Assembly: GCA_027022365.1 (NCBI GenBank)
Contig: JALVYU010000011.1
Coordinates: 99,742-163,741 of the forward strand
Reading direction: 5' to 3'
Length of the DNA: 64,000 nucleotides
Source: Desulfurococcales archaeon
Lineage (GTDB): Archaea; Thermoproteota; Thermoprotei_A; Sulfolobales; Desulfurococcaceae
The first letter of the stretch is position 1; each line of letters starts with the position of its first letter. A program made the translations under genes and the position numbers. Shown here one piece after another: positions 40,011 to 49,573 of this stretch. The notes below the pieces were generated by a model, which had not been told where the DNA came from, did not search any database, and saw only the letters and a program-made list of their open reading frames with translations.

Positions 40011-42246
40011 GCTCTACAACGACAACCTCGTATTCTTCGAGCTTTGGTAGCTTGAGCATTATCTGTCCCGGCGTCTCTTTGAAGTTCACGACGTAGTCTA
40101 GCTCTTTGTCTCTAAGCGGCAGATATACCCTGTACTTTGTCCCATGGCTTATGGCTAGCTTTATGCTTATATCAGGGACAGGTATGATTGCCCGTGGCGG
40201 GTGTACTGATTCGACACTACTATATGGTGGTAATGGTTGCTTGGTCGTGCCGGTCCCCATTGCTTGGATCAACTGGTTATAGGTGTGGTTCAATAAGTGT
40301 ATTATGATCCTTTCTCCCTGCCTATACGTATCAACATGTATGGTTTCAGGGGCATCAACTATTATGGGCGGCGTACCCCCCGAATATCTCGCGCTGTTCC
40401 TTATCAGCTTCATGAATGTTGGGAGGCCGGTGCGCCAGTAGTGGCGTCCCAGCTGGCTGGTGAAGTAGACGCTCTTGCCCTTGCCATAATTGTTTATGAT
40501 CACTGCAGGGTTATCCGTGGCCTTCGCCATTGGAGGCGGTGATCTGCCGAGTGTGTACTCGTGCCCCCAATTACCGACAGCTAGCCCTATCCTGCCGAGG
40601 GCTTGGCCGTGGACGTAGTCTAGTAGTGTCTGGTACCCCATGTTTGGCGTTACTCTCCTGACTCTGAACTCGTAACTCATATCCCCGAACAGGATCATTT
40701 TCTCCTCTATGTCCTTGAACAATGGATGCTTGATATCATCAATGTACATGTATGTCCATGGCTTCCTCAGGACTCCTATGAAGCTTGCACCAATAACATC
40801 CTTATAGGCAAAGTCATACATACGTATGCAGTTCTCGTCCCTTGTGCCAGTTAGATAAGTTGATACTACTCCCCCACCTCTCTCGACGTACTTCTTGATA
40901 GCGTCTCCGATCTCTTTCTTCATACACACCATGTTCTCTACAAACAATACCTTGTACTCGCCTAGCTTATCTAGTGATGAGGCGTCTCGCTCTGCTACGA
41001 ATTCGACCGGTATATGGCTGTGTGTGAGCGCGTAGTATACTCCCCTTATACCGTCAACATATTTCTGAGGGTGTTCTCGGCCGTAGAAGTCACGGGTATT
41101 ATTCGAGACTATTATTCCGGCGTACCTGACGGGCTCTGCGTCCTCGAGGTACTCCTCGATCTTCTCGTGCTCCCTGAATACCTGCTCCGCCGCGTCGAGG
41201 TGCTCCGGGTTCTGCCTATAGCTGACACTGAACACTAGGAGCCACGGTGATCCTCCTGCGATTATTGCTTCTCTAAGGCCCTGCTTAATAGCAATCCTGG
41301 TCGTGGCTTTCACGGTTCTATATAGGTGGAAGTAGTTCCTACTGCTCCAAACAGGCTTTCCACCGCTCATAGCCTTGGTTAGCTTGGTCATCTCGGTTAT
41401 GAATCCCGGTGGTTGGTGGTCTACCTCGCTGCACTCCGCGAAGATCACGTCCATGTAGTCACGGGCATCCTCGACAACCTTGTTTGTTCTACCCGCCCAT
41501 CCCCCTGGGTGGCTATTGTACATGAATAGCTTGTCGGGGGCGGCCTGCTTGGCAGTCTCGTAGAGCTCTTTTATCCTGCTGACGACCACCTCATATCTCC
41601 ACTTCCATAGTTCCCTCCACCTGCTGTCCGTCCAATCGGCCTCCCTAGGCATATCGTAGTCGTGATCCTCTTTGAATCTGCGTTGACACCATTTACAGTA
41701 GCATGCTCGCTCTACGTCGGGCTGGTACCTGAAGCTGTCCAGGAATACGCCGTCGGCGTCTAGGCTTATACCCTCTATTATCTCGCGCTTCACGTGATCT
41801 ATGAATGGACTGTTTATACAGAGCTGGGGCCACTCGGGCTCGTAGTGCTGCGTCTCCAGGGGTACGTGCTCCAAGAGTATGATCTCGCCGTTCCTATTTA
41901 TCTGGGCCCAGTCGCTGTGCTGGTGGTACAGGTACTTGTTGGCGGTGTGGCCTACCATGACTACTACGCGTATTCCTCTCTCCCTACCATGCCGTATAGC
42001 GTCTCTTACGAGGTCTCCCTTCATCTTGGGGTGTGTCGGCCCGACTGTTCCTCCGCGGTAGAATGTACGGCCCCAAGGGTCTCGGGCAAATATTACGAGG
42101 ACGTTTGCATGTATCTTCTCGGCGAGCTCCACCAGCTCTTTCCCAGTAATAGTCTCGACGTATCTTCCATACCTGTCCTCTATGTTGAACTGAAGGACAC
42201 GTACGGGCTTCATCCACCAGGGCTTGTCTTTACTCATGAATATCAT
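40000..42246 (-). CDS. GHL6-type glycoside hydrolase with beta-galactosidase trimerisation-like domain
   Basis: This 748-residue cytosolic protein starts with a TIM-barrel-like domain of the hypothetical glycosyl hydrolase 6 type. Visible segments are FNIEDRYGRYVETITGKEL, VVVMVGHTANKYLYHQHSDW, DADGVFLDSFRYQPDVERAC, and a C-x2-C pair (ACYCKWC) that may bind metal. A flavodoxin-like domain follows at about 375-480 (YKVLFVENMVCMKKEIGDAI, then GGGVVST), as in GH42 trimerisation domains, and then a beta-sandwich end. There is no signal peptide. The substrate is unknown. ATG 42237 is an alternative start. Confidence 0.75.
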   Translation of the reverse strand: MIFMSKDKPWWMKPVRVLQFNIEDRYGRYVETITGKELVELAEKIHANVLVIFARDPWGRTFYRGGTVGPTHPKMKGDLVRDAIRHGRERGIRVVVMVGHTANKYLYHQHSDWAQINRNGEIILLEHVPLETQHYEPEWPQLCINSPFIDHVKREIIEGISLDADGVFLDSFRYQPDVERACYCKWCQRRFKEDHDYDMPREADWTDSRWRELWKWRYEVVVSRIKELYETAKQAAPDKLFMYNSHPGGWAGRTNKVVEDARDYMDVIFAECSEVDHQPPGFITEMTKLTKAMSGGKPVWSSRNYFHLYRTVKATTRIAIKQGLREAIIAGGSPWLLVFSVSYRQNPEHLDAAEQVFREHEKIEEYLEDAEPVRYAGIIVSNNTRDFYGREHPQKYVDGIRGVYYALTHSHIPVEFVAERDASSLDKLGEYKVLFVENMVCMKKEIGDAIKKYVERGGGVVSTYLTGTRDENCIRMYDFAYKDVIGASFIGVLRKPWTYMYIDDIKHPLFKDIEEKMILFGDMSYEFRVRRVTPNMGYQTLLDYVHGQALGRIGLAVGNWGHEYTLGRSPPPMAKATDNPAVIINNYGKGKSVYFTSQLGRHYWRTGLPTFMKLIRNSARYSGGTPPIIVDAPETIHVDTYRQGERIIIHLLNHTYNQLIQAMGTGTTKQPLPPYSSVESVHPPRAIIPVPDISIKLAISHGTKYRVYLPLRDKELDYVVNFKETPGQIMLKLPKLEEYEVVVVEPRK

Positions 42247-42336
42247 CCTTGTAGGGGTGTGGGGACTGGTTTTCCGGGTTATTTGATTGGCTATATTAGT
42301 CTAATTATTGATCACAATTCATATTTAATGGTTATC

Positions 42337-43479
42337 CTAGTAGTCATTGCCGAGAAGCCATGCGTTCTCCACATATATTCTTCGTAGCCCGTTCTTCCTA
42401 GCGATCTCAACGGCTCTCAACGCGTGTCTCCTGCTTGTGCGAGGAAGGTCTCCCAGCATATAGTCTGGGTGGAAGCCGAGGAACACATAGGGCGTATTCC
42501 TATCCAGCTCCGCCACGTATCTCGTCATCATGTCTATCTCGTACTCATCAATATATCCCGGGACTAGGAGCGTAGAGACCACTAGGAGCGGAGGCTCACG
42601 CCTCTCCCCCGCTCGTCCCGCGACATAGGCTATGTTCTCTCTTATCGTCCTGACATGCCCGGGCTCTATCCCGGTGAGAGCATAGTATATCTCCGGGCTC
42701 CAGGCCTTGAAATCTATCTTGACTATCCCACCCGTCTCAAGGCTCAATCTAACAGCTTCTCGGAAGAAGTTCTTGTTCCAAAGACCGTTCGTCTCCCAGC
42801 ATATCCTGAAAACACGTAGGCCTATCTCCTCGGCTCTCTCCTTCATCCTTCTGGCCGACAGGAGGGCGTGAGGAGCAACGGGGCCAGGGTCTCCGCCGAA
42901 GAAACAGACGCAAGTCGTTCTCGCATTAACGCTCTCCACGAGTTCCTCAACGCTGATCCTCGGGGATAGGTCGCGGGCCATCCTCCGGTACTCCCAGTTC
43001 TGACAATACAGGCAATCCATGTTGCATACACCGTAGAACACCGCGACATTATAGTAGCCGTGCTCTCCGCTGGGCGACAAGCAGTAGTCCGGGTAACCAT
43101 TACCGTGTACTGCGGGGCAGACGGGATAGGCAACACAGTTCGTAGGGTGTGGGTCATAGTAGTAGGTCCCAGGAACAACGAGATAAGAGCCAGTACGGGG
43201 AACACTCCTCCCGCCACGTCTCTCCACAAGGCCACAATAACCCTTCATTCCTTCTCGTAAACCACACCTCCTACCACATACGCCGCAAGGAACACCGCCA
43301 GAAACCCTGTGTGGTAGGCGGAACAATGCCCGGCTCCGGGCATGGGCTTCACCGACTATATCGCGGGCCTCACTCCTGCTCCTAATACAGTCTACACAAA
43401 CACCCAGCGTACCCGATACAAGTCTTGTTTCCCGGCCGCAGAGAACGCATTTCCCCAATGTTAACGCCCACCATAGCAC
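42337..43479 (-). CDS. amrS: AmmeMemoRadiSam-type radical SAM protein (PflA-like)
   Basis: This 380-residue radical SAM enzyme has the cluster motif GVCNMDCLYCQNW (C-x3-C-x2-C). The N-terminus carries zinc-ribbon-like pairs (CVLCG...CVDC, then CGVCGRRCGLREG), and the stretch VAYPVCPAVHGNGYPDYC is typical of the AmrS/PflA-related group. Late motifs include VKIDFKAWSPEIYYALTG and LGFHPDYML. These enzymes belong to the conserved but poorly understood Memo-AMMECR1-radical SAM set; the partners are not in this window. It starts near 43479, divergent from the epimerase gene. Confidence 0.85.
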   Translation of the reverse strand: MLWWALTLGKCVLCGRETRLVSGTLGVCVDCIRSRSEARDIVGEAHARSRALFRLPHRVSGGVPCGVCGRRCGLREGMKGYCGLVERRGGRSVPRTGSYLVVPGTYYYDPHPTNCVAYPVCPAVHGNGYPDYCLSPSGEHGYYNVAVFYGVCNMDCLYCQNWEYRRMARDLSPRISVEELVESVNARTTCVCFFGGDPGPVAPHALLSARRMKERAEEIGLRVFRICWETNGLWNKNFFREAVRLSLETGGIVKIDFKAWSPEIYYALTGIEPGHVRTIRENIAYVAGRAGERREPPLLVVSTLLVPGYIDEYEIDMMTRYVAELDRNTPYVFLGFHPDYMLGDLPRTSRRHALRAVEIARKNGLRRIYVENAWLLGNDY

Positions 43480-43582
43480 TGCGGAAGATATGCTCAGGCC
43501 TCCTGCTCCTGTGTCCAGATATAATATATTAGATGTAGCTCCAGTAAATATTAGGGGACTGGATCACCTGGTGCCATGGAGC

Positions 43583-44527
43583 ATGCCGGAGAAAATACTA
43601 GTGACGGGCGGGGCGGGCTTTATAGGTAGCTGGACGGTCGAGCTACTAGTTAGGGAGGGCTACCGTGTCGTTGTCCTCGATAATTTCTCGACGGGTAGTC
43701 CAGGAAACCTGGCCCGTGTCCTCGACAGGATCAAGGTTGTGAAGGGAGATATAAGAAATCATATCCTCCTAGACGAGATCATTAAGCGCTACGAGATAGA
43801 CTCGATAATACATCTCGCAGCACTGGTCAGCGTAGAAGAAGCCACGAGGAACCCCGGCGAAGCCGTAAGAATAAATGTTAATGGAACCCACAACGTGCTG
43901 GAGACCGCTAGGAAGCATGACCTCGAGAGAATAGTCTATGCATCAAGCGCCGCTGTCTACGGAGACCCAAAATACCTCCCAATAGATGAGGATCACCCCC
44001 TCAACCCTAAGAACATATATGGCGCAACCAAGCTCGGCGGGGAAGCCCTGGTCAACGCCTACCACGATAACTACGGATTATCAACAATAAGCCTAAGATA
44101 CTTCAACGTATATGGTCCCAGAATGAGGTCTGGGCCATATGCGGGCGTGATAATGAGCTTCATCCAGAGAATATTGCAGGGCAAGCCGCCAGTAATATAT
44201 GGTGATGGGCACCAGACGAGGGACTTCATATACGTAGAGGACGTGGCCGCGGCAAACCTATTAGCGCTGAGATCGAAGACTACGGGATCATACAATGTTG
44301 GGACCGGTAGAGAGGTGAGTATAAGGGAGTTGCTGAGGATCATTTGTGAGGAAATAGGTAGAGACATTAAACCTGCCTATGCGGAGCCGAGGCCGGGCGA
44401 TATAAGGAGGAGCGTGGCGTCGATAAACAGATCAGCAACGGATCTCGGATTCAAGCCTAGAACAAGCCTCAGACAAGGCCTGAAGAATACCATATCATAT
44501 CTTATCAAGAATCCGCCTTTTTCCTAG
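43583..44527 (+). CDS. galE: UDP-glucose 4-epimerase-like NAD-dependent sugar epimerase
   Basis: This 314-residue extended SDR enzyme interconverts nucleotide sugars. The NAD motif is ILVTGGAGFIGSWTVELL, the catalytic Ser lies in VYASSAAVYGD, the catalytic Y-x3-K in IYGATKLGGEALV, and the end has the usual GTGREVSIRELL. I choose the ATG at 43583, directly before the Rossmann strand; an open frame to 43490 would add 31 unrelated residues. It leads a stretch of glycan-related genes. Its end overlaps the convergent sulfatase-like pseudogene by 33 bases. Confidence 0.88.
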   Translation: MPEKILVTGGAGFIGSWTVELLVREGYRVVVLDNFSTGSPGNLARVLDRIKVVKGDIRNHILLDEIIKRYEIDSIIHLAALVSVEEATRNPGEAVRINVNGTHNVLETARKHDLERIVYASSAAVYGDPKYLPIDEDHPLNPKNIYGATKLGGEALVNAYHDNYGLSTISLRYFNVYGPRMRSGPYAGVIMSFIQRILQGKPPVIYGDGHQTRDFIYVEDVAAANLLALRSKTTGSYNVGTGREVSIRELLRIICEEIGRDIKPAYAEPRPGDIRRSVASINRSATDLGFKPRTSLRQGLKNTISYLIKNPPFS

Positions 44528-45489
44528 GAGTAGCTTATATACTAGCGAGAACCTATTATACAGAGCGCGATCACAATACATTACCGCCCTAGGCCTAAAA
44601 ACAAATGTCTCTCTCAACTCACGGAATTCTTTAAAGCATGGATGATCAATCCATCCACGTTCCCCCAAGCATTCACCATGATCGGTTGTGATCACTATCT
44701 CATCTAGATCAACATCCAAATGATCCGAAATAAATCGAATTAGTGTCGACACTATCCTTAGAATATAGATTAGGTTTCTCGCGTAAGCGATAGGAAGCTC
44801 CTTAAGCCCAAACTGTCTCCTAAAAGCATCTGTAGGCAGAAGTGGTAGGAAATTGAATATATCCCTTAGTCTAAATGCATATAAGTTGGGTAATCCCATC
44901 ATTATTAGTCGTCTTTCAACAACTTTATAGAATTTGAATAGCACTTTCTTAAAGCCCTGAGGACTCAAATAGTACGATGGATTCTTTGCCCATCGAATAG
45001 GGTCTTTTGGATATTGTTTGTAATTATGACCAAGTAATTATAACCAATATAAGGGGCATGGGGCTGTAAATAATGGATCACATATCTATAATTGCCGCCT
45101 CTTCAGATATATGTTTTAATAAAGGATTCCGTGAGGCATATGGGGTCTGCTGTGCCAGGATATGACCAGCAAGAATTAAACCCATTGACGATATTGTTTT
45201 TGGGAATAAATTCATTAGCACAAAAACGGCGTCCTCTCAGTTCGAAACAAATATTTCTATTGACATATTGATTCCCCGATATATACACTAAGTCAACCAT
45301 AGAACGATTTATAGTATTAATAAGCCATTCAAGTGTACATGATCCAAGACTTCTTATATGATGTATTGTGCCTCTCATAAATTTAGAAATAAAATGTTGG
45401 AAATAATCTCTTCTACAGGCGTCAATAATAATCGATATTTTCCAGCTTATATCTAAAAATATATTGTTAGTTTTTGATATATTGTCCAA
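44495..45489 (-). pseudogene. Sulfatase-like (alkaline phosphatase superfamily) gene, broken by a stop and a frameshift
   Basis: Read on the minus strand, the N-terminal part has the metal-binding IIIDACRRDYF, then SLGSCTLEWL and VYISGNQY, and meets TGA at 45103-45105. The same frame continues with RGGNYRYVIHYLQPHAPYIG, an excellent match to the V-H-Y-x-Q-P-H-x-P-F motif of archaeal sulfatase-like proteins. Coding then shifts to the -1 frame near 45045-45050 (LLGHNYKQYPKDPIRWAK) and runs to the ITTDHGECLGERG active-site motif and a stop at 44495. One nonsense change and one missing base therefore split a gene of about 330 codons. Lower GC and neighbouring glycan genes suggest a transferred cluster. 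Sequencing error is an alternative. Confidence 0.85.
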
Positions 45490-45523
45490 ACATTGTTCAC
45501 CTTAATACCGGGTAATCAGTTCA

Positions 45524-47077
45524 TCATTTGCTTTTACTTATCGAAGTAAATAAGAATGTGCTTCGATGATTTTTTACTCCGGAAGACTCGATCGTAGCGA
45601 TTCTTCTGAAGAGTCTCCACGCTCTAACGTAGTCTTTAAAGCCTCTGTTCTTCCGGCCAACGATCTTCTCAGCTAACTCTATAGAATCTGCGTGGTTTGA
45701 TAATGGCTGGTTTAGGAGCAACATTATTATATTTGCTACTACGTGGTTCGGTACTATATTGGCGCCGGCTTCTCTACTTGTTTCTTCGATTGGTCCTGAT
45801 AGAATAAATATTCCTATGGGGTGATGATTGTTTACTTCTTTTCTCCTATAAACGATGTTGGTGATCTTATTTTTGCCTAGGCAGTACCCTGAATCATAGT
45901 CGGGAAATACTAGCAGATCGGGTGCCCGTCCAATATATGGTCCGTCATAGATTTTGGTTGAATCTCTAACCTCTGCTATCCCCTCTAGCGTCTTTAGCTC
46001 GCTAACAAGTCTTTCCTTGACCAACGTATCATTTAATATGATCCCGTGAGAATATGTCGATAATAAAAATGCCTTCGATGCCCCGACATCAACGTTGTAT
46101 TCAGCAGTGCGGATTTTCTTTCCTGTTATTTTTTCGATGAGATTTTTTATAGGCGGGATCATCTTAGAGAACAACTTATTATTAGCTATTCTTAGCACCA
46201 ACCTGTTACTAATGCCCAAATAATCCTTGTTTTCTCCGTGCTCCCAGAACTCCTGTAGTCCTTTACCCTCTTTATCCTCGACGGCGTATCCTCGTCTAAA
46301 TAAGAAGCTATTGATGTTTATGATTGTATGATAATGTGCGAACCCATGATCGGATACTATTACGAGGTAGTCTGATTCCCTGAGCATCATCTTGACAATT
46401 CGATCTATTTTCCCAAATATGTTGTCTTCAAAATAATATTGTTTTTCAAACACCCATTTCTCGTCGAATTTATGGAGTATGGCGTCTGGATAATGCAGGT
46501 TTAACCAAAACAGGTTCCAGTCAAACCTATCTATTAGTGATTCTACTAATGCCAAGTAATCATCGAGCGTGTTAGCCACGTTTTCAAGATACTCTTCCCT
46601 TGTACTCGAGCGATAACTGTGTTCGCTGAGTAGTTTTGCATATTTCCCGATGTGCTCAGGATACCAGACGAGACGTGGTGTGAAGAACATGTGCGATATG
46701 ATGAGCGTGTTTTTAACGGGTATCAAGGGATACGAGGGGATAGGATTGATCACTATGGATTTCAGCCCGTTTATTCCCAGCATCTCGTGTACGCGTGGGT
46801 GCTCCAGATGTAAGGCGCTGGTCAGATAGGTTCTTCCCGTCGCCTTGTCATAGTGCTGGAACCCGTATATTCCGTGTTTTCCCGGGTTAACCCCGGACAT
46901 TATGCTGGACCATGATGGAGGAGTACAGGGTGGGAACGCGTATAATTTAAAGTAGCCGTGTTTGCCAACTATCTGTTTTATTGTTGGAACGAACCCGTAA
47001 CTCAGTATCTTTTCTAAGTATTTTGGGCTACATCCATCAAGCCCTATCACGGCGATTTTTGGTGGGTTCTTCATCAT
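45524..47077 (-). CDS. Type I phosphodiesterase/nucleotide pyrophosphatase family protein
   Basis: This 517-residue enzyme belongs to the alkaline phosphatase superfamily. Metal ligands and nucleophile region are visible in IAVIGLDGCSPKYL and CTPPSWSSIMSGVNPGKHGI (the Ser/Thr nucleophile near PSWSSI), with FWLNLHYPDAILHK, LVIVSDHGFAHY and a late NHHPIGIFILSG. Relatives act on nucleotide sugars, phosphodiesters or glycans. It has no signal peptide. It lies 34 bases upstream of the broken sulfatase-like gene on the same strand and is divergent from the GT2 gene. Confidence 0.85.
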   Translation of the reverse strand: MMKNPPKIAVIGLDGCSPKYLEKILSYGFVPTIKQIVGKHGYFKLYAFPPCTPPSWSSIMSGVNPGKHGIYGFQHYDKATGRTYLTSALHLEHPRVHEMLGINGLKSIVINPIPSYPLIPVKNTLIISHMFFTPRLVWYPEHIGKYAKLLSEHSYRSSTREEYLENVANTLDDYLALVESLIDRFDWNLFWLNLHYPDAILHKFDEKWVFEKQYYFEDNIFGKIDRIVKMMLRESDYLVIVSDHGFAHYHTIININSFLFRRGYAVEDKEGKGLQEFWEHGENKDYLGISNRLVLRIANNKLFSKMIPPIKNLIEKITGKKIRTAEYNVDVGASKAFLLSTYSHGIILNDTLVKERLVSELKTLEGIAEVRDSTKIYDGPYIGRAPDLLVFPDYDSGYCLGKNKITNIVYRRKEVNNHHPIGIFILSGPIEETSREAGANIVPNHVVANIIMLLLNQPLSNHADSIELAEKIVGRKNRGFKDYVRAWRLFRRIATIESSGVKNHRSTFLFTSISKSK

Positions 47078-47186
47078 GGTTCATCCAAGACTCTGAATGC
47101 TTCAGTATCGGGAATAAAAAATACTAGGCATTAATAATAATTGGACGAGAATCTTAAACAAGTTGCTGTTACGGAGGAACAATGAC

Positions 47187-48107
47187 TTGGACACTGTTTT
47201 CACGCTTAGAAAAATACTGGGTAGACGTGGAATAACCTTTGCTAGGAGGATCTGCGCATCTATCTATAGAGCTTTAGGGATTCAAAGACCACCATCTGCT
47301 TATAGGCCACTAGGAGTTAGCGCTTTAATTGTTTCTTATAACGAGGAGGACTGGATTGAGGAATCTATGGAGAGCATCTCTGATCTCGTTGATGAATATG
47401 TAGTTGTGGACTCATCAACCGATTCAACGCCGGAAAAAGCTCGGAGGACCGCTAAAAGGCTGGACAAGCCCTTAAAGCTGATCAGAAGACCTCCTGGGGA
47501 TCTCGCCGAGCTAAGAAATATCGGCCTCCATAATACTAGTTATCGATGGATAATGGTATGGGATCCGGACTTCATACTGCATGAAAAATATGTGGAGTAC
47601 CTTAAAAGGATCATTTATGATCTTTCACGTAATGACTGGTATTATGCTCTTTATTGGCCACATGTCTGTCTCGACATAGATACTAGACACTATGACCCTA
47701 AAAACTACTTGCAGACCGAGCACTGGATATACACATATCACCCCACTCTGAAATACAAAACAATTAATCATCTAGAACGCCTAGTGCTCCCCCTTTACTA
47801 TATCCGTATAGATATTGAAAAACCGCTATCATTTCACCTAAGAACAGTGAAAAAACCAGTTAGACTACTCTATAGACACTACTGGTACAAAGCATTATGG
47901 TCCGGCCTAGTAGGTAGGATCAACCTGGACGAATACATAAGGGAGAATATCGTAAAGGATTTCCACACATCGTCCATAGAAGAAGCGGCTATGAAATTTG
48001 TTGCGGGGAAGTTGGCTAGTCTCGCGGAATACAGAGGGTCGCCTCTTCCATATTCTAAATATATACTGAGAAAACGCGAAATAAACAGCAAAAACATGGT
48101 ACGATAA
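47187..48107 (+). CDS. Family 2 glycosyltransferase
   Basis: This protein of about 306 residues has a GT-A fold at its centre: VSALIVSYNEEDWIEESMES, DEYVVVDSSTDSTPEKARR and the D-x-D region RWIMVWDPDFILHEKYVEYL. It transfers a sugar from a nucleotide sugar, probably in surface glycan assembly. I prefer TTG at 47187, since CGGAGGA lies eight bases upstream; a TTG at 47163 is in frame. It has no obvious C-terminal membrane helix. Confidence 0.82.
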   Translation: MDTVFTLRKILGRRGITFARRICASIYRALGIQRPPSAYRPLGVSALIVSYNEEDWIEESMESISDLVDEYVVVDSSTDSTPEKARRTAKRLDKPLKLIRRPPGDLAELRNIGLHNTSYRWIMVWDPDFILHEKYVEYLKRIIYDLSRNDWYYALYWPHVCLDIDTRHYDPKNYLQTEHWIYTYHPTLKYKTINHLERLVLPLYYIRIDIEKPLSFHLRTVKKPVRLLYRHYWYKALWSGLVGRINLDEYIRENIVKDFHTSSIEEAAMKFVAGKLASLAEYRGSPLPYSKYILRKREINSKNMVR

Positions 48108-48146
48108 ACTTCTTTGAATTGTAAACAGCTTCCGCTGTATTGTCTT

Positions 48147-48365
48147 CTAGTCTATATATCCTAGTGCTCTTAGTCTTTCCTTTACTTTTTCTTCATCTTC
48201 TTCGGTGAGCTCTGCCGGTTCTTCTTCGCCTAGTAGTTGTTCTAGGACGAATACTATGAACTCGTCTATTGTGCAGAATCCTGCTTCTTCTGCTTTTGCC
48301 TGGGCTTCCCTATAGAGTTTTTCAGGTAGCTTTATCTTGATCTCGACTATTTTCTCTCCTGTCAT
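48147..48365 (-). CDS. Ribbon-helix-helix protein with a sulfatase-like C-terminal tail
   Basis: This 72-residue protein starts with a ribbon-helix-helix fold (EIKIKLPEKLYREAQAKAEE, GFCTIDEFIVFVLEQLL) and ends LTEEDEEKVKERLRALGYID. The R-L-x-x-L-G-Y-I ending is common at the C-terminus of many bacterial and archaeal sulfatases and phosphodiesterases. It is encoded 14 bases after the 48380 regulator on the same strand, so the two are probably one operon. It probably binds DNA; its target is unknown. Confidence 0.72.
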   Translation of the reverse strand: MTGEKIVEIKIKLPEKLYREAQAKAEEAGFCTIDEFIVFVLEQLLGEEEPAELTEEDEEKVKERLRALGYID

Positions 48366-48379
48366 CTTTTTTCACCAGC

Positions 48380-48763
48380 TTATTTCTTATCGATATAGAT
48401 TATTTCTGGTCTCGGTTCTTCCCCGACTACTTCCCGGTATAGGTCTGGCTTCTCCCTTATCTTGCGGAGTATATCATCTATTGTCCGCATTAGTTTTATG
48501 CGGTTGTTCTCGACAAGGCATTTAGCCACCTCCTTGATCAGACCGTAGATCTCTGGGTCTTTCTTCAAGGCTGTAGCTCCGCGTCCCCCGCGTCTGCTGG
48601 ATATGTAGTGGCTTATTGCTGGTTGGCTGACGCCGAGTAGTTCGGCTGCCTTGACCTGCGTCAGCCCGTATTCTTTGATCAGTATCTCTGCCACGACGCA
48701 GCGGATCGCGGGCAGTATCTTCTTTGCTACTATCTCGTACCAGGTAATCAGGGTCAAAACCAT
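48380..48763 (-). CDS. HTH transcriptional regulator (COG2522-like)
   Basis: This 127-residue DNA-binding protein has a helix-turn-helix TQVKAAELLGVSQPAISHYI and a basic SSRRGGRG after it, typical of the archaeal COG2522 predicted regulators. The N-terminal MVLTLITWYEIVAKKILPAI is helical. It starts at ATG 48763 and is followed by the ribbon-helix-helix gene. Its target is not evident. Confidence 0.82.
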   Translation of the reverse strand: MVLTLITWYEIVAKKILPAIRCVVAEILIKEYGLTQVKAAELLGVSQPAISHYISSRRGGRGATALKKDPEIYGLIKEVAKCLVENNRIKLMRTIDDILRKIREKPDLYREVVGEEPRPEIIYIDKK

Positions 48764-48890
48764 ACCACCATGTAAGCACTGGTCATTGATCGTATTTGCT
48801 GGTTTGTCTATATATTGTTATCTTTCAGATCATTAAAACAACTACGTATTAGTACCGTCAAACCACAGATATAGTTCATAGGAGAGAGAC

Positions 48891-49496
48891 ATGATTGAAG
48901 AACCCCTTAACCTCAGCCACTATAGGTGCAGGTGCATTTATTCACGACGGCCAGGCCTCCCTATAGTGTTTCTCCACGGATACAACTATACGAGCTATGT
49001 GTGGCGAGACATAGGGCTCTTACAGAGACTCGATGAGGAGAAAATCCCCTATCTAGCCTTAGACATGCCCTATGGAGCTAGAAGCATGTGTAGCCCTAGG
49101 ACAAGGGATCCGGAGGAAAACGTCGAGATACTCGCCACCGCCATCAAGGGATTATATGGGGGCGCGGCGCCCCTACTGGTTGGGGCAAGCCTGGGCGGAT
49201 ACATAGCGCTCAGATACGCGGTCAGGAGACCTGTCTCCGGGCTCCTACTTATTGCTCCTGTTAAGGCGCTCGAGGAAGAACTGGTCTCTCGATACGATGA
49301 CATGGTTGTCCCAACAATGATCATATGGGGTAGCAGGGATCGAGTGGTATCGAGGGAAGAGATGGTGAGGCTTGCTGAACACCTTGACGCCAGACTAATA
49401 ATATATGAGGAGGCCCGGCATGCGGCCTACCTAGACTACCCCGAGAGGTTCGCGAAAGACCTAATAGCGTTCTACAGGGCACTGCATCTCCGCTAA
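48891..49496 (+). CDS. Alpha/beta hydrolase
   Basis: This 201-residue protein has the alpha/beta hydrolase core: VFLHGYNYTSYVW (oxyanion region), nucleophile elbow LVGASLGGYIAL with Ser in G-A-S-L-G, an acid in IIWGSRDRVV and catalytic His in EEARHAAYLDYP. It is shorter than most, with a small cap. The substrate is unknown. It starts at ATG 48891 with GGAGAGAGAC before it. Confidence 0.87.
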   Translation: MIEEPLNLSHYRCRCIYSRRPGLPIVFLHGYNYTSYVWRDIGLLQRLDEEKIPYLALDMPYGARSMCSPRTRDPEENVEILATAIKGLYGGAAPLLVGASLGGYIALRYAVRRPVSGLLLIAPVKALEEELVSRYDDMVVPTMIIWGSRDRVVSREEMVRLAEHLDARLIIYEEARHAAYLDYPERFAKDLIAFYRALHLR

Positions 49497-49573
49497 ACCA
49501 AAACGTCTTTTTACATTTTTCATGGTGAGATATTATCTCATGGATAAATGAATGTTTCATCGGGTGATCAGTT

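Noticed and set aside
41794..42387. 197-residue open frame on the plus strand.
   Set aside because: It runs opposite the GHL6-like glycosidase and its promoter; composition is that of a reverse-strand shadow.
44495..45489. Two separate small genes (128 and 157 residues).
   Set aside because: The motifs of the two pieces and of the 134 bases between them form one sulfatase-like protein in order, so this is one broken gene.
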